Shown here: positions 54,795 through 63,458 of the stretch, piece by piece
Layout: each line of letters begins with the position of its first letter
Position numbering within the stretch: position 1 is the stretch's first letter
From: Spiribacter halobius
Lineage (GTDB): Bacteria > Pseudomonadota > Gammaproteobacteria > Nitrococcales > Nitrococcaceae
Direction: 5' to 3'
Assembly: GCF_020883455.1 (NCBI RefSeq)
Contig: NZ_CP086615.1
Coordinates: 2,356,001-2,420,000 of the forward strand
Length of the DNA: 64,000 bases
The notes under the pieces: generated by a model
What the model was told of the DNA's origin: nothing
What the model saw: the letters and a program-made list of their open reading frames with translations, nothing else
Database searches by the model: none
Translations under genes and position numbers: made by a program

Positions 54795-55577
54795 TCACTG
54801 CATGTGCCAGCCGTGACTGACCACCACCGACTGGCCGGTCAGTGCCGCGGAGGGGAACGCCGCCAGGTGCACGGCCACCTCGGCCACATCCTCAAGGGTA
54901 GTGAACTCCTGGTCCACCGTGTGCTTGAGCATGACGTCCCGGATGACCGACTCCTCGCTGATGCCGAGCTCCCGGGCCTGTTCGGGGATCTGCTTGTCCA
55001 CCAGCGGCGTGCGCACGAAACCGGGGCAGATGAGGTTGGCCCGCACGCCGTGCTCCGCGCCCTCCTTGGCAATGGCGCGGCAGAGCCCGAGCAGGCCGTG
55101 CTTGGCGGCGACATAGGGGCTCTTCAGCGGTGAGGCCTCCTTCGAGTGGACCGAGCCCATGAGCAGCATGGTGCCGCCGCGGCCACCGGCGTACATGCGG
55201 CGCAGGCAGGCGCGGCTTACCAGAAAGCCCCCGTCCAGATGCACGGCGATCACCTTGCGCCAGTCGGCGAAGGCGAGGCGGTCCACCGGATCGATGTGCT
55301 GGATGCCGGCGTTGGCGACGGCGATGTCGACGCCACCCCAGGTCTCCGCGACCTGGGTGACGCCGTTCTCGACGGCGTCCTCGTCGGTAACGTCCATCGC
55401 GAGGCCCATGGCCTCGCCGCCGGCGTCGCGAATGGCCTGGGCCGCGGCCTCGGCGCCCGCGTGGTCGAGGTCGGCGATGGCGACGCGGGCGCCCTCACGG
55501 GCGAAGGCCTCGGCGATGGCCCGGCCGATGCCGCGGCCTGCTCCGGTAATCAAGGCAGTCTTGTCAGTCAGGCGCAT
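54795..55577 (-). CDS. bdhA: 3-hydroxybutyrate dehydrogenase
   Basis: This 260-residue SDR has TGAGRGIGRAIAEAFA near 11, NAGIQHIDPVD near 89 (the QHI-P block is typical of this enzyme), Ser in GSVHSKEASPLK near 141 and YVAAKHG near 154. ICPGFVRTPLVDKQIPEQA and the end SHGWHMQ (GGWTAQ-like in others) also fit. It oxidises 3-hydroxybutyrate to acetoacetate with NAD, a step in polyhydroxybutyrate use. GGGAGAGAG precedes the ATG at 55577. First gene of the bdhA-acetoacetyl-CoA synthetase operon. Confidence 0.93.
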   Translation of the reverse strand: MRLTDKTALITGAGRGIGRAIAEAFAREGARVAIADLDHAGAEAAAQAIRDAGGEAMGLAMDVTDEDAVENGVTQVAETWGGVDIAVANAGIQHIDPVDRLAFADWRKVIAVHLDGGFLVSRACLRRMYAGGRGGTMLLMGSVHSKEASPLKSPYVAAKHGLLGLCRAIAKEGAEHGVRANLICPGFVRTPLVDKQIPEQARELGISEESVIRDVMLKHTVDQEFTTLEDVAEVAVHLAAFPSAALTGQSVVVSHGWHMQ

Positions 55578-55983
55578 GGTCTCTCTCTCCCGACATGGAC
55601 GCCCTCGTGGGCGCCCGGACGACGAGGACGGACGCGGGCACACCGTGCCCGCGCCAGGCTCGCAGGATGTTCTCAGGATAATCCTCCAGGGGCGTTATTG
55701 TTGCAGCGGGTCGCCCCTGCGGCCTACGGGCAGGAGCCATGCCAGCCGCCCAGGGCATAGATATAGTACTAACCTAATCAGACGCTTGGCGATAGTATCT
55801 GACGTCCCCTGTCACCATCCGGACGCCGCCCACCGTGCGGCATATCGGACGGCGCGACCCCTTCGCGCGGCCCAGGCGTCCGGGGCGCCGGAGCCGCTCC
55901 GGACTTCCGGACTGCACCTGCGCCCATCCGGTATCATCCCGAGCCTTTTGGACAATCCGCCCTGATCACCTTCGGAGGGCCCT
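55578..55983. promoter_or_regulatory. Divergent intergenic region bdhA / AEC carrier
   Basis: This 406-base gap is mostly GC-rich, with a distinct AT-rich island at 55757-55801 (contains ATAGATATAGTACTAACC and GATAGTATCTGAC). The island is the likeliest promoter/operator zone for one or both genes. Inverted-repeat fragments AGATA/TATCT bound it. I see no coding signal. Confidence 0.45.
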
Positions 55984-56919
55984 CTGCTTCAGATTCTCGG
56001 CATTCTCGCCCCGGTGCTGATGGTCATTGGGCTGGGCTGGGTCCTGTCCCGGCTCGGGTTCCTGTCCCGGCAGGCACTGTTCGACCTCAATCGACTGAGC
56101 TACTGGATCGGCCTGCCGTGTCTGCTGGTGGTTCGCATCGGCGGGGCCAGTCCGGCCCTCAGCGACGTTGCCGGACTGCTGTTCGTCGCCGCCGGAGGTA
56201 CGGCACTGGGCATGGCGCTGGCCGCGGTTGTGGCCTGGCTCCTGGGCATGCCCTCACGCTCCCTCGTCACCTTCGTCCAGGGGGTGTATCGGGGCAACCT
56301 GACGTTCGTGGGTCTGCCCGTGGTGCTCTATGCCTTCGCCGGCACCGGTGCGGCCACCAGCGCCGAGGCGGCGGCACTGATCGCGTTCGCGCCGATGGTC
56401 GTCCTCTATAACGTCGCCGCCGTCGCGCTGCTGCTCGCCCCGCAGCGTGCCGGGCTTGCGGGCACGCTGCGGGCCATGGGGCACGGGCTGGTGACCAACC
56501 CGATCCTGATCGCGGCGCTCGTCGGCCTGGCCGTCTCCCTCGGCGGCTGGCCCATCCCCGTGGTGCTGGAGCGGAGTCTGTCCGCCGTGGGCCAGATGGC
56601 TCTGCCGCTGGCGCTGCTCTGCATCGGCGGCAGCCTCTACACCGCGCGCATCGAGGGGCGGGTGCTCTGGGGCGCGCTCGCCGCCGGGCTCAAGGTCGCG
56701 GCGGTGCCGCTGCTGGGGCTCGGGCTTGGGCTGGCCGTCGGGCTTTCGGCAGAACATCTGCGCATCGCGCTGATTCTGCTGGCCTGTCCCACCGCCTCGG
56801 CGTCCTACGTGCTGGTTCTGCAGCTGCGGGGCGACGCCGCGCTCGCTTCCACCACTATTGTGCTGAGCTACGTCCTGGCGCTGCCGGCCATGATGGCCGT
56901 GCTCGCGCTCACGCAGTGA
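55984..56919 (+). CDS. AEC-family transporter (probable CTG start)
   Basis: This protein has about ten helices and the auxin efflux carrier family pattern: LGWVLSRLGFLS, LPCLLVVRIGGAS, VQGVYRGNLTFVGLPVVLYA and a C-terminal ACPTASASYVLVLQL. The annotated-looking GTG at 56014 would delete the usual first segment. In frame upstream the sequence reads LQILGILAPVLMVIGLGW after a CTG at 55984, which is the expected AEC N-terminus, and GGAGGG lies 4 bases before that CTG. I therefore give 311 residues with a CTG start. Family members export malonate, malate or similar acids. Confidence 0.8.
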   Translation: MLQILGILAPVLMVIGLGWVLSRLGFLSRQALFDLNRLSYWIGLPCLLVVRIGGASPALSDVAGLLFVAAGGTALGMALAAVVAWLLGMPSRSLVTFVQGVYRGNLTFVGLPVVLYAFAGTGAATSAEAAALIAFAPMVVLYNVAAVALLLAPQRAGLAGTLRAMGHGLVTNPILIAALVGLAVSLGGWPIPVVLERSLSAVGQMALPLALLCIGGSLYTARIEGRVLWGALAAGLKVAAVPLLGLGLGLAVGLSAEHLRIALILLACPTASASYVLVLQLRGDAALASTTIVLSYVLALPAMMAVLALTQ

Positions 56920-56935
56920 GCGGACACCCGCGGCA

Positions 56936-59900
56936 CTAACCCGATTCCCCCTTCAGCGCGGCAGCCTCCAGCTCCCGCTCCAGGCGCTCGGCCTCGCTGG
57001 CGCGGGGGCGGCTGAAGCGGGCGAGGCCCTGATAGATCACGGGGGTGAGGTAGAGGGTGAACACGGCGGCCAGGCCGAGGCCGCCGAAGACCACCCAGCC
57101 GATGGCCGAGCGGGCCTCGGCCCCCGGGCCGGAACCCAGGATGAGGGGCAGGCCACCGAGCACGGTGGCGATCATGGTCATCGCCACCGGTCGCAGGCGC
57201 ACGCGGGCACTGCCGAGGGCCGCCTCGGTGACCGAGGCGCCGCGGTCCCGCAGCTGATCCGCGAACTCCACCAGCAGGATGCCATTCTTCGCCATGAGTC
57301 CGATCAGCAGGATCAGCCCGATCTGCGAGTAGATGTTTACCGAGGTCCCGGTGAGGTAGAGCGCGAATACCGCGGCGGCGACGCCGAACGGTACGGTCAG
57401 CGTGACCACCAGCGCGCTGGTGAGGCTTTCGAACTGGGCGCAGAGCACGAGCAGGACCACGAGCAGCGCCAGGCCGTAGGTGAGGGTGACGTCGCGGCTG
57501 GTCTCCTGGAGCGTCTGCGCCTCGCCCAGAGGCACCATGGTGACGCTGTCCGGCAGCACCTCGTCCGCGAGCGCCCGCAGGTCGTCCACCGCGGACTGCA
57601 GTGGGTAGTCCCCGGCCACCGCCACGTCCAGCGTGATGGCGCGGCGCTGGAACTCCCGGTCGAGCTCCGCGGCCACCCCCTCTTCGCTCAGCGTGATGAC
57701 GGAGGAGAGCGGCACCAGCGCCCCGGCATCGGTGCTGACATAGAGGTTGGCAAGGTCCCCCGGGTCGTTGATCTCGCCGGTGGTGGACTCGAGAAATACC
57801 GGCACCGCCTCGTCGGCGACGTTCAGGTCCACCAGCTCCTCCCCGTCGATCATTGCCTGCAGTGTCCGCGCCAGTCCGTCGAGGCCGATGCCGAGCTCGC
57901 GGGCGCGCTGGCGGTCCACCTGCAGGCGGAGCTGTGGCTGGGTGGGCTGATAGGAGATGTCCGGCTGGGAGAGGTTCGGCAGATCGGTCTCGACGCGGCG
58001 CGCGAGCTCGCGGGCGGCGGCATAGAGGGTTTCGTAGTCGTTGCCGAGCAGCGCCACCTCGAGCCCCGAGCCGACGCCGCGCAGATTCAGGCTGTTGGGG
58101 CTGCCGACGCGTATCTGGGCTCCGGGGATGCCCTCGAGGCCGGCACGCAGGTCGGCGGCGATGGCCTGCTGGCTGCGGCTGCGCTCGTCCCAGGGGGCCA
58201 GCGGCGCCACGATGAGCGCGCGATTGGGATCGTAGCGACCGACGATGGTGAATAGGCGTGCCACCTCCCCGCTCTCCAGTAGCGGGCGCACTGCCGCCTC
58301 CATGCGGTTGGCCTGCCGCTCGGTGTAGGTCAGTCCAGCGCCGTCCGGCCCGCTGGCGCTGATGAACAGCAGCCCCCGGTCTTCCGGGGGCAGCAGCTCG
58401 CGCTCGAGCTGCGGGAAGAGCAGGGCGGCACCGCCCGCCGCGAGCAGTCCCAGGGCCAGGGTCAGGAACGGCCGGCGCAGGGCCAGGGCGAGGCTGCCTT
58501 CGTAGCCCCCGGCGATGCCGCGGCCGATACGCGCGAGTCCGCGGGCGAGTGCCGTGCGCCGGCGTGGCCGGGCCAGGACCCGCGCAGCCATGGCCGGCAC
58601 CAGGGACAGCGCCACGAACGAGGACAGGGCGACGGCTACCGCAAGCACGATGCCAAACTCCCGGAACAGCCTACCGGCGGTGCTCGGCAGCAGGGAGATG
58701 GGCACGAATACCGAGATGAGCACCGCCGTGGTGGCGACTACGGCGAAGAACACCTGATGGGTGCCGAGCAGCGCCGCTGCCCGCGGCGCCAGGCCCTGGC
58801 TGCGCCGGCGCTGGATGTTCTCCAGCACGACGATGGCATCGTCCACCACCAGCCCCGTCGCCAGCACCAGCGCAAGCAGGGTAAGCAGGTTGATGGAGAA
58901 GCCGAGCATCCAGATGGCCGCCACCGTGCCAATCAGAGCCAGCGGGATGCTCACCGCCGGAATCAGTGTCGCCCGGGGTGAGCCGATGAACAGCCAGATG
59001 GCGGCGATGACGATCAGCGTGCTGAAGCCGAGCGTGATCAGCACCTCGCGAATGGCGCCGCGAATGAAGATGGCATCGTCCGAGGTCTTGATGAGCTCGA
59101 CGTCGTCGAGCCGGGCATTGAGCCGTTCCAGGACCCGCTCGATGCCTGCGGAGATCTCCACGGTGTTGGAGCGTGCCTGCCGGATCACGCCGAGGCCGAT
59201 GATGCTGCCCCCGTTGAGCCGCACGAAGCTGCTGGCGTCCGCCGGCGCGAAGGTGGCGTGGGCGACGTCGCCGACCCGAATCGCGTCGCGAATCTCCAGC
59301 GCCTCCACCTGGTCGGCCGTGACCGTCGAGGCATCCGCCCGGACCAGCAGCTGCAGATCGTCGGAGCGGAAGCTGCCGGCGGGGACGTCCAGGGAGGCGT
59401 CTTCCAACACCTCCGCGATGTCGTTCACGGCGAGCCCGTAACTCGCGAGGCGCAGCGGATCCACCACCACCCGCAGCTGGCGCTGGCGCTCGCCGAACAG
59501 CGAGATGTCGGCGACCCCCGGCACCGAGACCAGCTCCGGAATGACGTCCTGCTCGACCACCCGGGTCAGGGCGTCCGTGCCAAGGGTGGGGCTGCGGGCG
59601 GCGATGCGCACCACCGGCGAGGCGTTGTCGTCGGCCTTGATGACGTTCACCTGCTCCACCTGGTCGGGGAGCTCGCGCTGAACGCGGCTGACCGCCTCGC
59701 GGGCATCCGCCGCGACCTGGTCGAGGTCTTCGTCCGGGTTGAACTCGATGACGATGCGGGTGTTGTTCTCCTCGCTGGAGGCGCTGATGGAACGCACCCC
59801 CGAGACCCGCGCCACGGCACCCTCGATCAGGCGGGTCACCTCGGCATCCATGGTCTCCGGCGAGGCGCCGGGGTAGCTCGCCGTGACCGTGACCCGCGGC

Positions 59901-60040
59901 CGGTCCACGTCCGGCAGCTCCCGCACCTCCACCGCCAGCAGCGCGGCCACCCCGGCCAGGGCGATCAGCAGGTTGATCACGAGGACCAGGACCGGGCGGC
60001 GGATGCCCAACGCCGGCAGCCCGCCTCGGGGATCCCTCAC
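56936..60040 (-). CDS. RND-family efflux pump inner-membrane protein
   Basis: This 1034-residue protein has the RND build: TM1 near 14-34, two large periplasmic loops, and twelve helices. Family landmarks include the VRELPDVDRPRVTVTASYPG start, proton-relay acidic residues in TGLVVDDAIVVLENI near 403, and GLMAKNGILLVEFA near 935. It resembles the VexF/MexF-like multidrug (HAE1) branch, not the metal-exporting branch. The start is a GTG at 60040 overlapping the adaptor stop (GTGA). No outer-membrane factor gene follows, so it must borrow a TolC-type channel. Confidence 0.92.
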   Translation of the reverse strand: MRDPRGGLPALGIRRPVLVLVINLLIALAGVAALLAVEVRELPDVDRPRVTVTASYPGASPETMDAEVTRLIEGAVARVSGVRSISASSEENNTRIVIEFNPDEDLDQVAADAREAVSRVQRELPDQVEQVNVIKADDNASPVVRIAARSPTLGTDALTRVVEQDVIPELVSVPGVADISLFGERQRQLRVVVDPLRLASYGLAVNDIAEVLEDASLDVPAGSFRSDDLQLLVRADASTVTADQVEALEIRDAIRVGDVAHATFAPADASSFVRLNGGSIIGLGVIRQARSNTVEISAGIERVLERLNARLDDVELIKTSDDAIFIRGAIREVLITLGFSTLIVIAAIWLFIGSPRATLIPAVSIPLALIGTVAAIWMLGFSINLLTLLALVLATGLVVDDAIVVLENIQRRRSQGLAPRAAALLGTHQVFFAVVATTAVLISVFVPISLLPSTAGRLFREFGIVLAVAVALSSFVALSLVPAMAARVLARPRRRTALARGLARIGRGIAGGYEGSLALALRRPFLTLALGLLAAGGAALLFPQLERELLPPEDRGLLFISASGPDGAGLTYTERQANRMEAAVRPLLESGEVARLFTIVGRYDPNRALIVAPLAPWDERSRSQQAIAADLRAGLEGIPGAQIRVGSPNSLNLRGVGSGLEVALLGNDYETLYAAARELARRVETDLPNLSQPDISYQPTQPQLRLQVDRQRARELGIGLDGLARTLQAMIDGEELVDLNVADEAVPVFLESTTGEINDPGDLANLYVSTDAGALVPLSSVITLSEEGVAAELDREFQRRAITLDVAVAGDYPLQSAVDDLRALADEVLPDSVTMVPLGEAQTLQETSRDVTLTYGLALLVVLLVLCAQFESLTSALVVTLTVPFGVAAAVFALYLTGTSVNIYSQIGLILLIGLMAKNGILLVEFADQLRDRGASVTEAALGSARVRLRPVAMTMIATVLGGLPLILGSGPGAEARSAIGWVVFGGLGLAAVFTLYLTPVIYQGLARFSRPRASEAERLERELEAAALKGESG

Positions 60041-61131
60041 GGGTCGCGTTCCCCGTCGCGCTGCGCCACCACCGGCTCGTCGCCGTCCAGCTGCTCGGGA
60101 TCGACGATGCTGACCTGGACGTCTTCCCGCATCTGCTGCACGCCCTCGGAGACAACGGCCACGCCCCGCTCCAGATCGGCGTCTACCAGCACCGTGCCCT
60201 CGCGGCGGGCCACGACAGTGGCCGGGACCCGCACGGCCCGCCCATCACGTATGGCCCAGACGTAGGCGCCTTCGCCACCCCACTGCAGCGCAATCTCCGG
60301 CACCACCGGATACTCCTGCCCGAGCAGGTCCAGGGCGACGCGGAAGCTCGTGCCCGGCAGCAGCCGGCCCTCGGGGTTGTCCACCCGGGCGCGGACAGTG
60401 AACGTCCGGGTCTCCGGGGCGACGCGGCTGTCGATGGCATCCACCGTCGCCTCCAGGGGCCGCCGCGGCTCCGCCCATGTGGTCACCGACAGCGGCTGGC
60501 CCTCGTGCAGGCGGTCCAGGAACTGCTCCGGCACCTCGAAGCGAACCAGCAGGCGCGCGCGGTCGTCGAGGCTGGTCACCGCGGTGTCCGTGTCGATGCG
60601 GTCGCCGACATCGATATCCGTGAGGCCCACCACGCCATCAAAGGGGGCCCGCAGGGTGCGGTCCTCCAGCGCCACCTCCGCCCGGGCCAGCTCCAGGCGG
60701 GCCGTGGCGAGAGCGGTACGCGCCGAATCGATCGTGGTGGGGGACACCGCGCCGGTACCCTCGGTGCGCTGGTAGCGCGACAGCAGCAGCTCCGCGTCCT
60801 CTACCCGCACCTCGGCGAGCTGCACGGCAAGGCGCTGGTCGCGGCTGTCCAGGCGCAGCAGCACCTGCCCCTGGCTGACCCGGTCCCCCGAATCGAACCC
60901 GATTTCCGTCACCTCGCCGCTGGCCGCGGGATACAGCGTTACCGAGCGCTGCGCCCGTGACTCGCCCACGGCCCGGATCTCCACCCGCTCGTGCTCGAGG
61001 CGAACGTCGGAGACGATCACCGGGGTGCCGTCGGCCTGCGCGCCGGCGAGGGCCGCCCAGCCGCTGGCGAGGGTCAGCGCAACGGCCGCCGCGCGATGCA
61101 GCCTGCGGGTCGGGGTGCGGTGTGTCGGCAT
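60037..61131 (-). CDS. RND efflux periplasmic adaptor protein
   Basis: This 364-residue protein has an N-terminal signal or anchor (RRLHRAAAVALTLASGWAALAG), a lipoyl half-motif ASGEVTEIGFDSGDRVSQGQ, a short helical hairpin, the second lipoyl half TLRAPFDGVVGLTDIDVGD and a beta-barrel region. AAGGAG precedes the ATG at 61131. It links the RND pump to an outer-membrane channel and overlaps the pump gene by 4 bases. Confidence 0.92.
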   Translation of the reverse strand: MPTHRTPTRRLHRAAAVALTLASGWAALAGAQADGTPVIVSDVRLEHERVEIRAVGESRAQRSVTLYPAASGEVTEIGFDSGDRVSQGQVLLRLDSRDQRLAVQLAEVRVEDAELLLSRYQRTEGTGAVSPTTIDSARTALATARLELARAEVALEDRTLRAPFDGVVGLTDIDVGDRIDTDTAVTSLDDRARLLVRFEVPEQFLDRLHEGQPLSVTTWAEPRRPLEATVDAIDSRVAPETRTFTVRARVDNPEGRLLPGTSFRVALDLLGQEYPVVPEIALQWGGEGAYVWAIRDGRAVRVPATVVARREGTVLVDADLERGVAVVSEGVQQMREDVQVSIVDPEQLDGDEPVVAQRDGERDP

Positions 61132-61283
61132 CGAGACTCCTTGCCTGCTCGTCGTTAGGAACCCACGGCACCGGGCAGGTTCCCTGGCGCCGGCGCCGCC
61201 GGTCGTCGCGCCGCGCCCGCCCCACCGGCAATTGACGCGGGGCTGACGGGGGTTGGGCGTATCTGTCAGCCTCTGCACCCGCG

Positions 61284-61856
61284 ATGCAGGAGCAAAGGTC
61301 AGCCGATGACACGAGCGTGGCGGTCAGTGCGCCGCCGCCCGGTCCGCGGCGCCGGCTGGCGGACGCTGCGGCAGTGTCCGAGCTCGTGCGGGCATTCTAC
61401 GCGCGTCTGCTGGACGATCCGCTGATGGCGCCGGTGTTCGTGGATGTGGCCGGGGTCGACCTCAGCCACCATCTGCCACGGATCGAGGCGTTCTGGCGCC
61501 GGATGCTGTTCCGGGAGCCCGGCTATCGCCGTCACATGATTGCGCACCACGAGCGGGTGCAGGACCTGCAGCCGCTGACCAGGGCGCATTTCCAGCGCTG
61601 GCAGGCGCACTTCCTGTTCACCCTCGACGAGCGCTTCCACGGGCCCGAGGCGGAACGGGCCGCGCGCCTCGCCCGGCGGATCGCCGCGCACATGGCCCAC
61701 TGGCTGCTGGAGGAGCGCCCGCGGCGTCTCGCCGCCGCGGGCGCAGAGGCCGTGGGGCCTAGCCTGGACGCCGCACCTGGCCCGGACAGCTCAAGGATCC
61801 GCGCCCGCAGCCGCGAATCGGTGAGCTATCCGGGCTGGCCGGTGAGGTCCCGGTAG
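61284..61856 (+). CDS. Truncated hemoglobin (group III-like) with repeat-derived tail
   Basis: The core (about residues 22-150) reads LVRAFYARLLDDPLMAPVF, HLPRIEAFWRRMLF and HERVQDLQPLTRAHFQRW, matching the 2/2 truncated hemoglobins of group III, with the proximal His in MIAHHERV. Such proteins bind oxygen or nitric oxide. The last 20 or so residues (SRIRARSRESVSYPGW...) are encoded by palindrome copy E, so the tail is an accident of the repeat. The start is uncertain; GTG at 61317 is an alternative to ATG at 61284. It overlaps the convergent DUF2189 gene by 31 bases. Confidence 0.82.
   Translation: MQEQRSADDTSVAVSAPPPGPRRRLADAAAVSELVRAFYARLLDDPLMAPVFVDVAGVDLSHHLPRIEAFWRRMLFREPGYRRHMIAHHERVQDLQPLTRAHFQRWQAHFLFTLDERFHGPEAERAARLARRIAAHMAHWLLEERPRRLAAAGAEAVGPSLDAAPGPDSSRIRARSRESVSYPGWPVRSR
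61780..61835. repeat. Palindrome copy E overlapping two convergent gene ends
   Basis: GCCCGGACAGCTCA (61780-61793) pairs with TGAGCTATCCGGGC (61822-61835) at 13 of 14 positions. The loop GGATCCGCGCCCGCAGCCGCG matches the loop of copies B and D in more than 15 bases. It lies inside the 3' end of the hemoglobin gene and covers the DUF2189 stop codon. Confidence 0.75.
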
Positions 61857-62605
61857 GCGTGCCAGCTGGCATGGGCCACCAGGGGCATGGTCACGATCAG
61901 GCCGAGGAAGGCGGTGGCGAGACCGATACCCACCAGCAGGACGATGAGCATGGCCCAGACGAGCATGGCTGCCGGGTTGGTGCGGGTAGCCGTGAAGCTG
62001 GTGATGGCGGCCGTGACCGGATCCAGTGGCCGGTCCAGCAGCATGGGCAGGGCGATCACGCTCACGGCGAAAACCCCGGCGGCGAGGACGCCACCGATCA
62101 GCACATAGGCTGCCAGGAACAGGGGATCGGCGGCGCCGAACAGGGCCTCCGTCCAGCTGGCCTGGATGTCCGGCGGCTGACGGCCATGGAAGAGGGCGAA
62201 CAGGATTGCCGACACCCGCTCCCAGGAGAGCAGGACAAAGGCGAGCATCACCCCGAACATGCCGATTGACCAGGCATTCCGGCGCCAGGCGGTAAGCGAA
62301 TCTAAGAACCGGGGACGCCGGCCCGCCCCGCGCTCGCGGCTGAGGTGGTAGAGGCCGATACCGAGGAACGGGCCGGCCAGGAAGAAGCCCGACAGCGCTG
62401 CCGACACGAGGTAGGGCCGACCGCTGGCCAGGGTGACGATGAGATAGCCGACGGCCGCCAGCAGCACGCCGTAGCTCAGACTTGCGAGCGGCATGGCGGC
62501 TATATCCGCCAGGCCGGCGCGCAGCCAGTGCAGCGGACGGCCCGCGGCCACATGGCGTACCGCGACGGGCGCCGGGGTGGCCTCGGTGGATTCGACGGTG
62601 GTCAT
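61826..62605 (-). CDS. DUF2189 membrane protein
   Basis: This 259-residue protein has about six helices; PLHWLRAGLADIAAMPLASLSYG near 24-46 and LAGPFLGIGLYHLSRERGAG are DUF2189 blocks. The family often lies next to respiratory or redox-stress genes, but its function is unknown. GGAGGA precedes the ATG at 62605. A Crp/Fnr-like dyad lies about 95 bases upstream. Confidence 0.85.
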   Translation of the reverse strand: MTTVESTEATPAPVAVRHVAAGRPLHWLRAGLADIAAMPLASLSYGVLLAAVGYLIVTLASGRPYLVSAALSGFFLAGPFLGIGLYHLSRERGAGRRPRFLDSLTAWRRNAWSIGMFGVMLAFVLLSWERVSAILFALFHGRQPPDIQASWTEALFGAADPLFLAAYVLIGGVLAAGVFAVSVIALPMLLDRPLDPVTAAITSFTATRTNPAAMLVWAMLIVLLVGIGLATAFLGLIVTMPLVAHASWHAYRDLTGQPG

Positions 62606-62905
62606 GGGCGCTGTCCTCCGTTGCGCACGCAGACTTGGCAGCCCGGCTCAGGGTGCCACGGACTCGATGATGCCGGCTCGGCGCCGCGTGAATCTGACCT
62701 GGGTCAAGTCCCGGGTGCGCCGGGCCCACGGGCGGCCACGCTCACGGCGGCCGACGGCACCAGCGCAACGGTGGAGGTCGACATCGACGGGTACGTGTTC
62801 CCAGGCGGGGTGGGCTATCGCCTCTGACGCGAAGCCGTCGCACAAAAAAGGCCGCCGACCCCGGGGGGATCGGCGGCCGCGTCGCCGGTAACGCCCCGCG
62901 GGGTG
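62606..62905. promoter_or_regulatory. Intergenic region DUF2189 / phasin 3' end
   Basis: This 300-base region holds the DUF2189 promoter and the phasin terminator (62844-62878). CTGAC-CTGG-GTCAA at 62694-62707 differs by one base from the dyad TTGAC-N4-GTCAA used by several Crp/Fnr-family regulators. An open plus-strand frame ending VEVDIDGYVFPGGVGYRL at 62827 is too short and lacks a start to be called a gene. Confidence 0.45.
62844..62878 (-). terminator. Intrinsic terminator of the phasin gene
   Basis: GGCCGCCGA (62850-62858) and TCGGCGGCC (62870-62878) form a 9-base stem; on the minus strand it is followed by TTTTTT (62849-62844). It lies 28 bases past the phasin stop. The T tract makes this the clearest rho-independent terminator in the window. 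Confidence 0.85.
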
Positions 62906-63277
62906 TTACTTGGCCTGGGCGGCAGTAGCCGCCTCGGAGGCGCTCTTCACGTTGCTCTCGACGAGCTTGCGGGCCTCGTTGACGAACTCCTGGTTCATCG
63001 CCACGACCTTCTCGGCGTCGCCCTTGACGCGCTCGCTGAGGTCCTTGGCGACCTTCTGCTGACCTTCGGCATACGCCTGCAGGCCCTTGGTGTCCTTGAT
63101 CTCGAGAGCCGCGCGGGCCTGGCCGACACCCACCTCGGTGTAGGTGCGGACCGCCTCGAGCTGCGCGTTCACCAGCTTCTCGGTGTAGTCCACCGCCAGC
63201 TTGCCATAGGCGCGGGCGGGACCGACGAAGAGCTTCTCGACCTGCTCGTTGTACTTGTTGATCATCTCGTTGTTCAT
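62906..63277 (-). CDS. Phasin family protein
   Basis: This 123-residue, almost wholly helical protein reads [38 protein letters not shown] and [18 protein letters not shown], typical of the phasins that coat polyhydroxybutyrate granules. GGAGG precedes the ATG at 63277, a good promoter lies 57 bases upstream and a strong terminator follows, as expected for a highly expressed single gene. Confidence 0.88.
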   Translation of the reverse strand: MNNEMINKYNEQVEKLFVGPARAYGKLAVDYTEKLVNAQLEAVRTYTEVGVGQARAALEIKDTKGLQAYAEGQQKVAKDLSERVKGDAEKVVAMNQEFVNEARKLVESNVKSASEAATAAQAK

Positions 63278-63333
63278 GCTGGAAACCTCCTGCTGTGGTT
63301 TATGCAAGGCCACCGCTGGCCTTGTTGCGGTGC

Positions 63334-63362
63334 AATATAGCAATCCGTTTGCTGCAACGCAA
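63334..63362 (-). promoter_or_regulatory. Sigma-70-type promoter of the phasin gene
   Basis: On the minus strand, TTGCGT (63362-63357) and TATATT (63339-63334) are separated by 17 bases. The -10 is one base and the -35 two bases off consensus, at ideal spacing. Confidence 0.6.
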
Positions 63363-63458
63363 CACTCCTTGCCGCGAGCAGGCACGGCGCGCGTCCCGGC
63401 TGCCATCGTGGCAAAGTCTGCGGGTAAGTCGTGGCCGGCATTTCGGGAGACAACAACA

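Noticed and set aside
62345-62827. A plus-strand frame ending VEVDIDGYVFPGGVGYRL.
   Set aside because: Most of it is antisense to the DUF2189 gene; the short family-like end has no start codon. It could be a gene remnant but cannot be supported.
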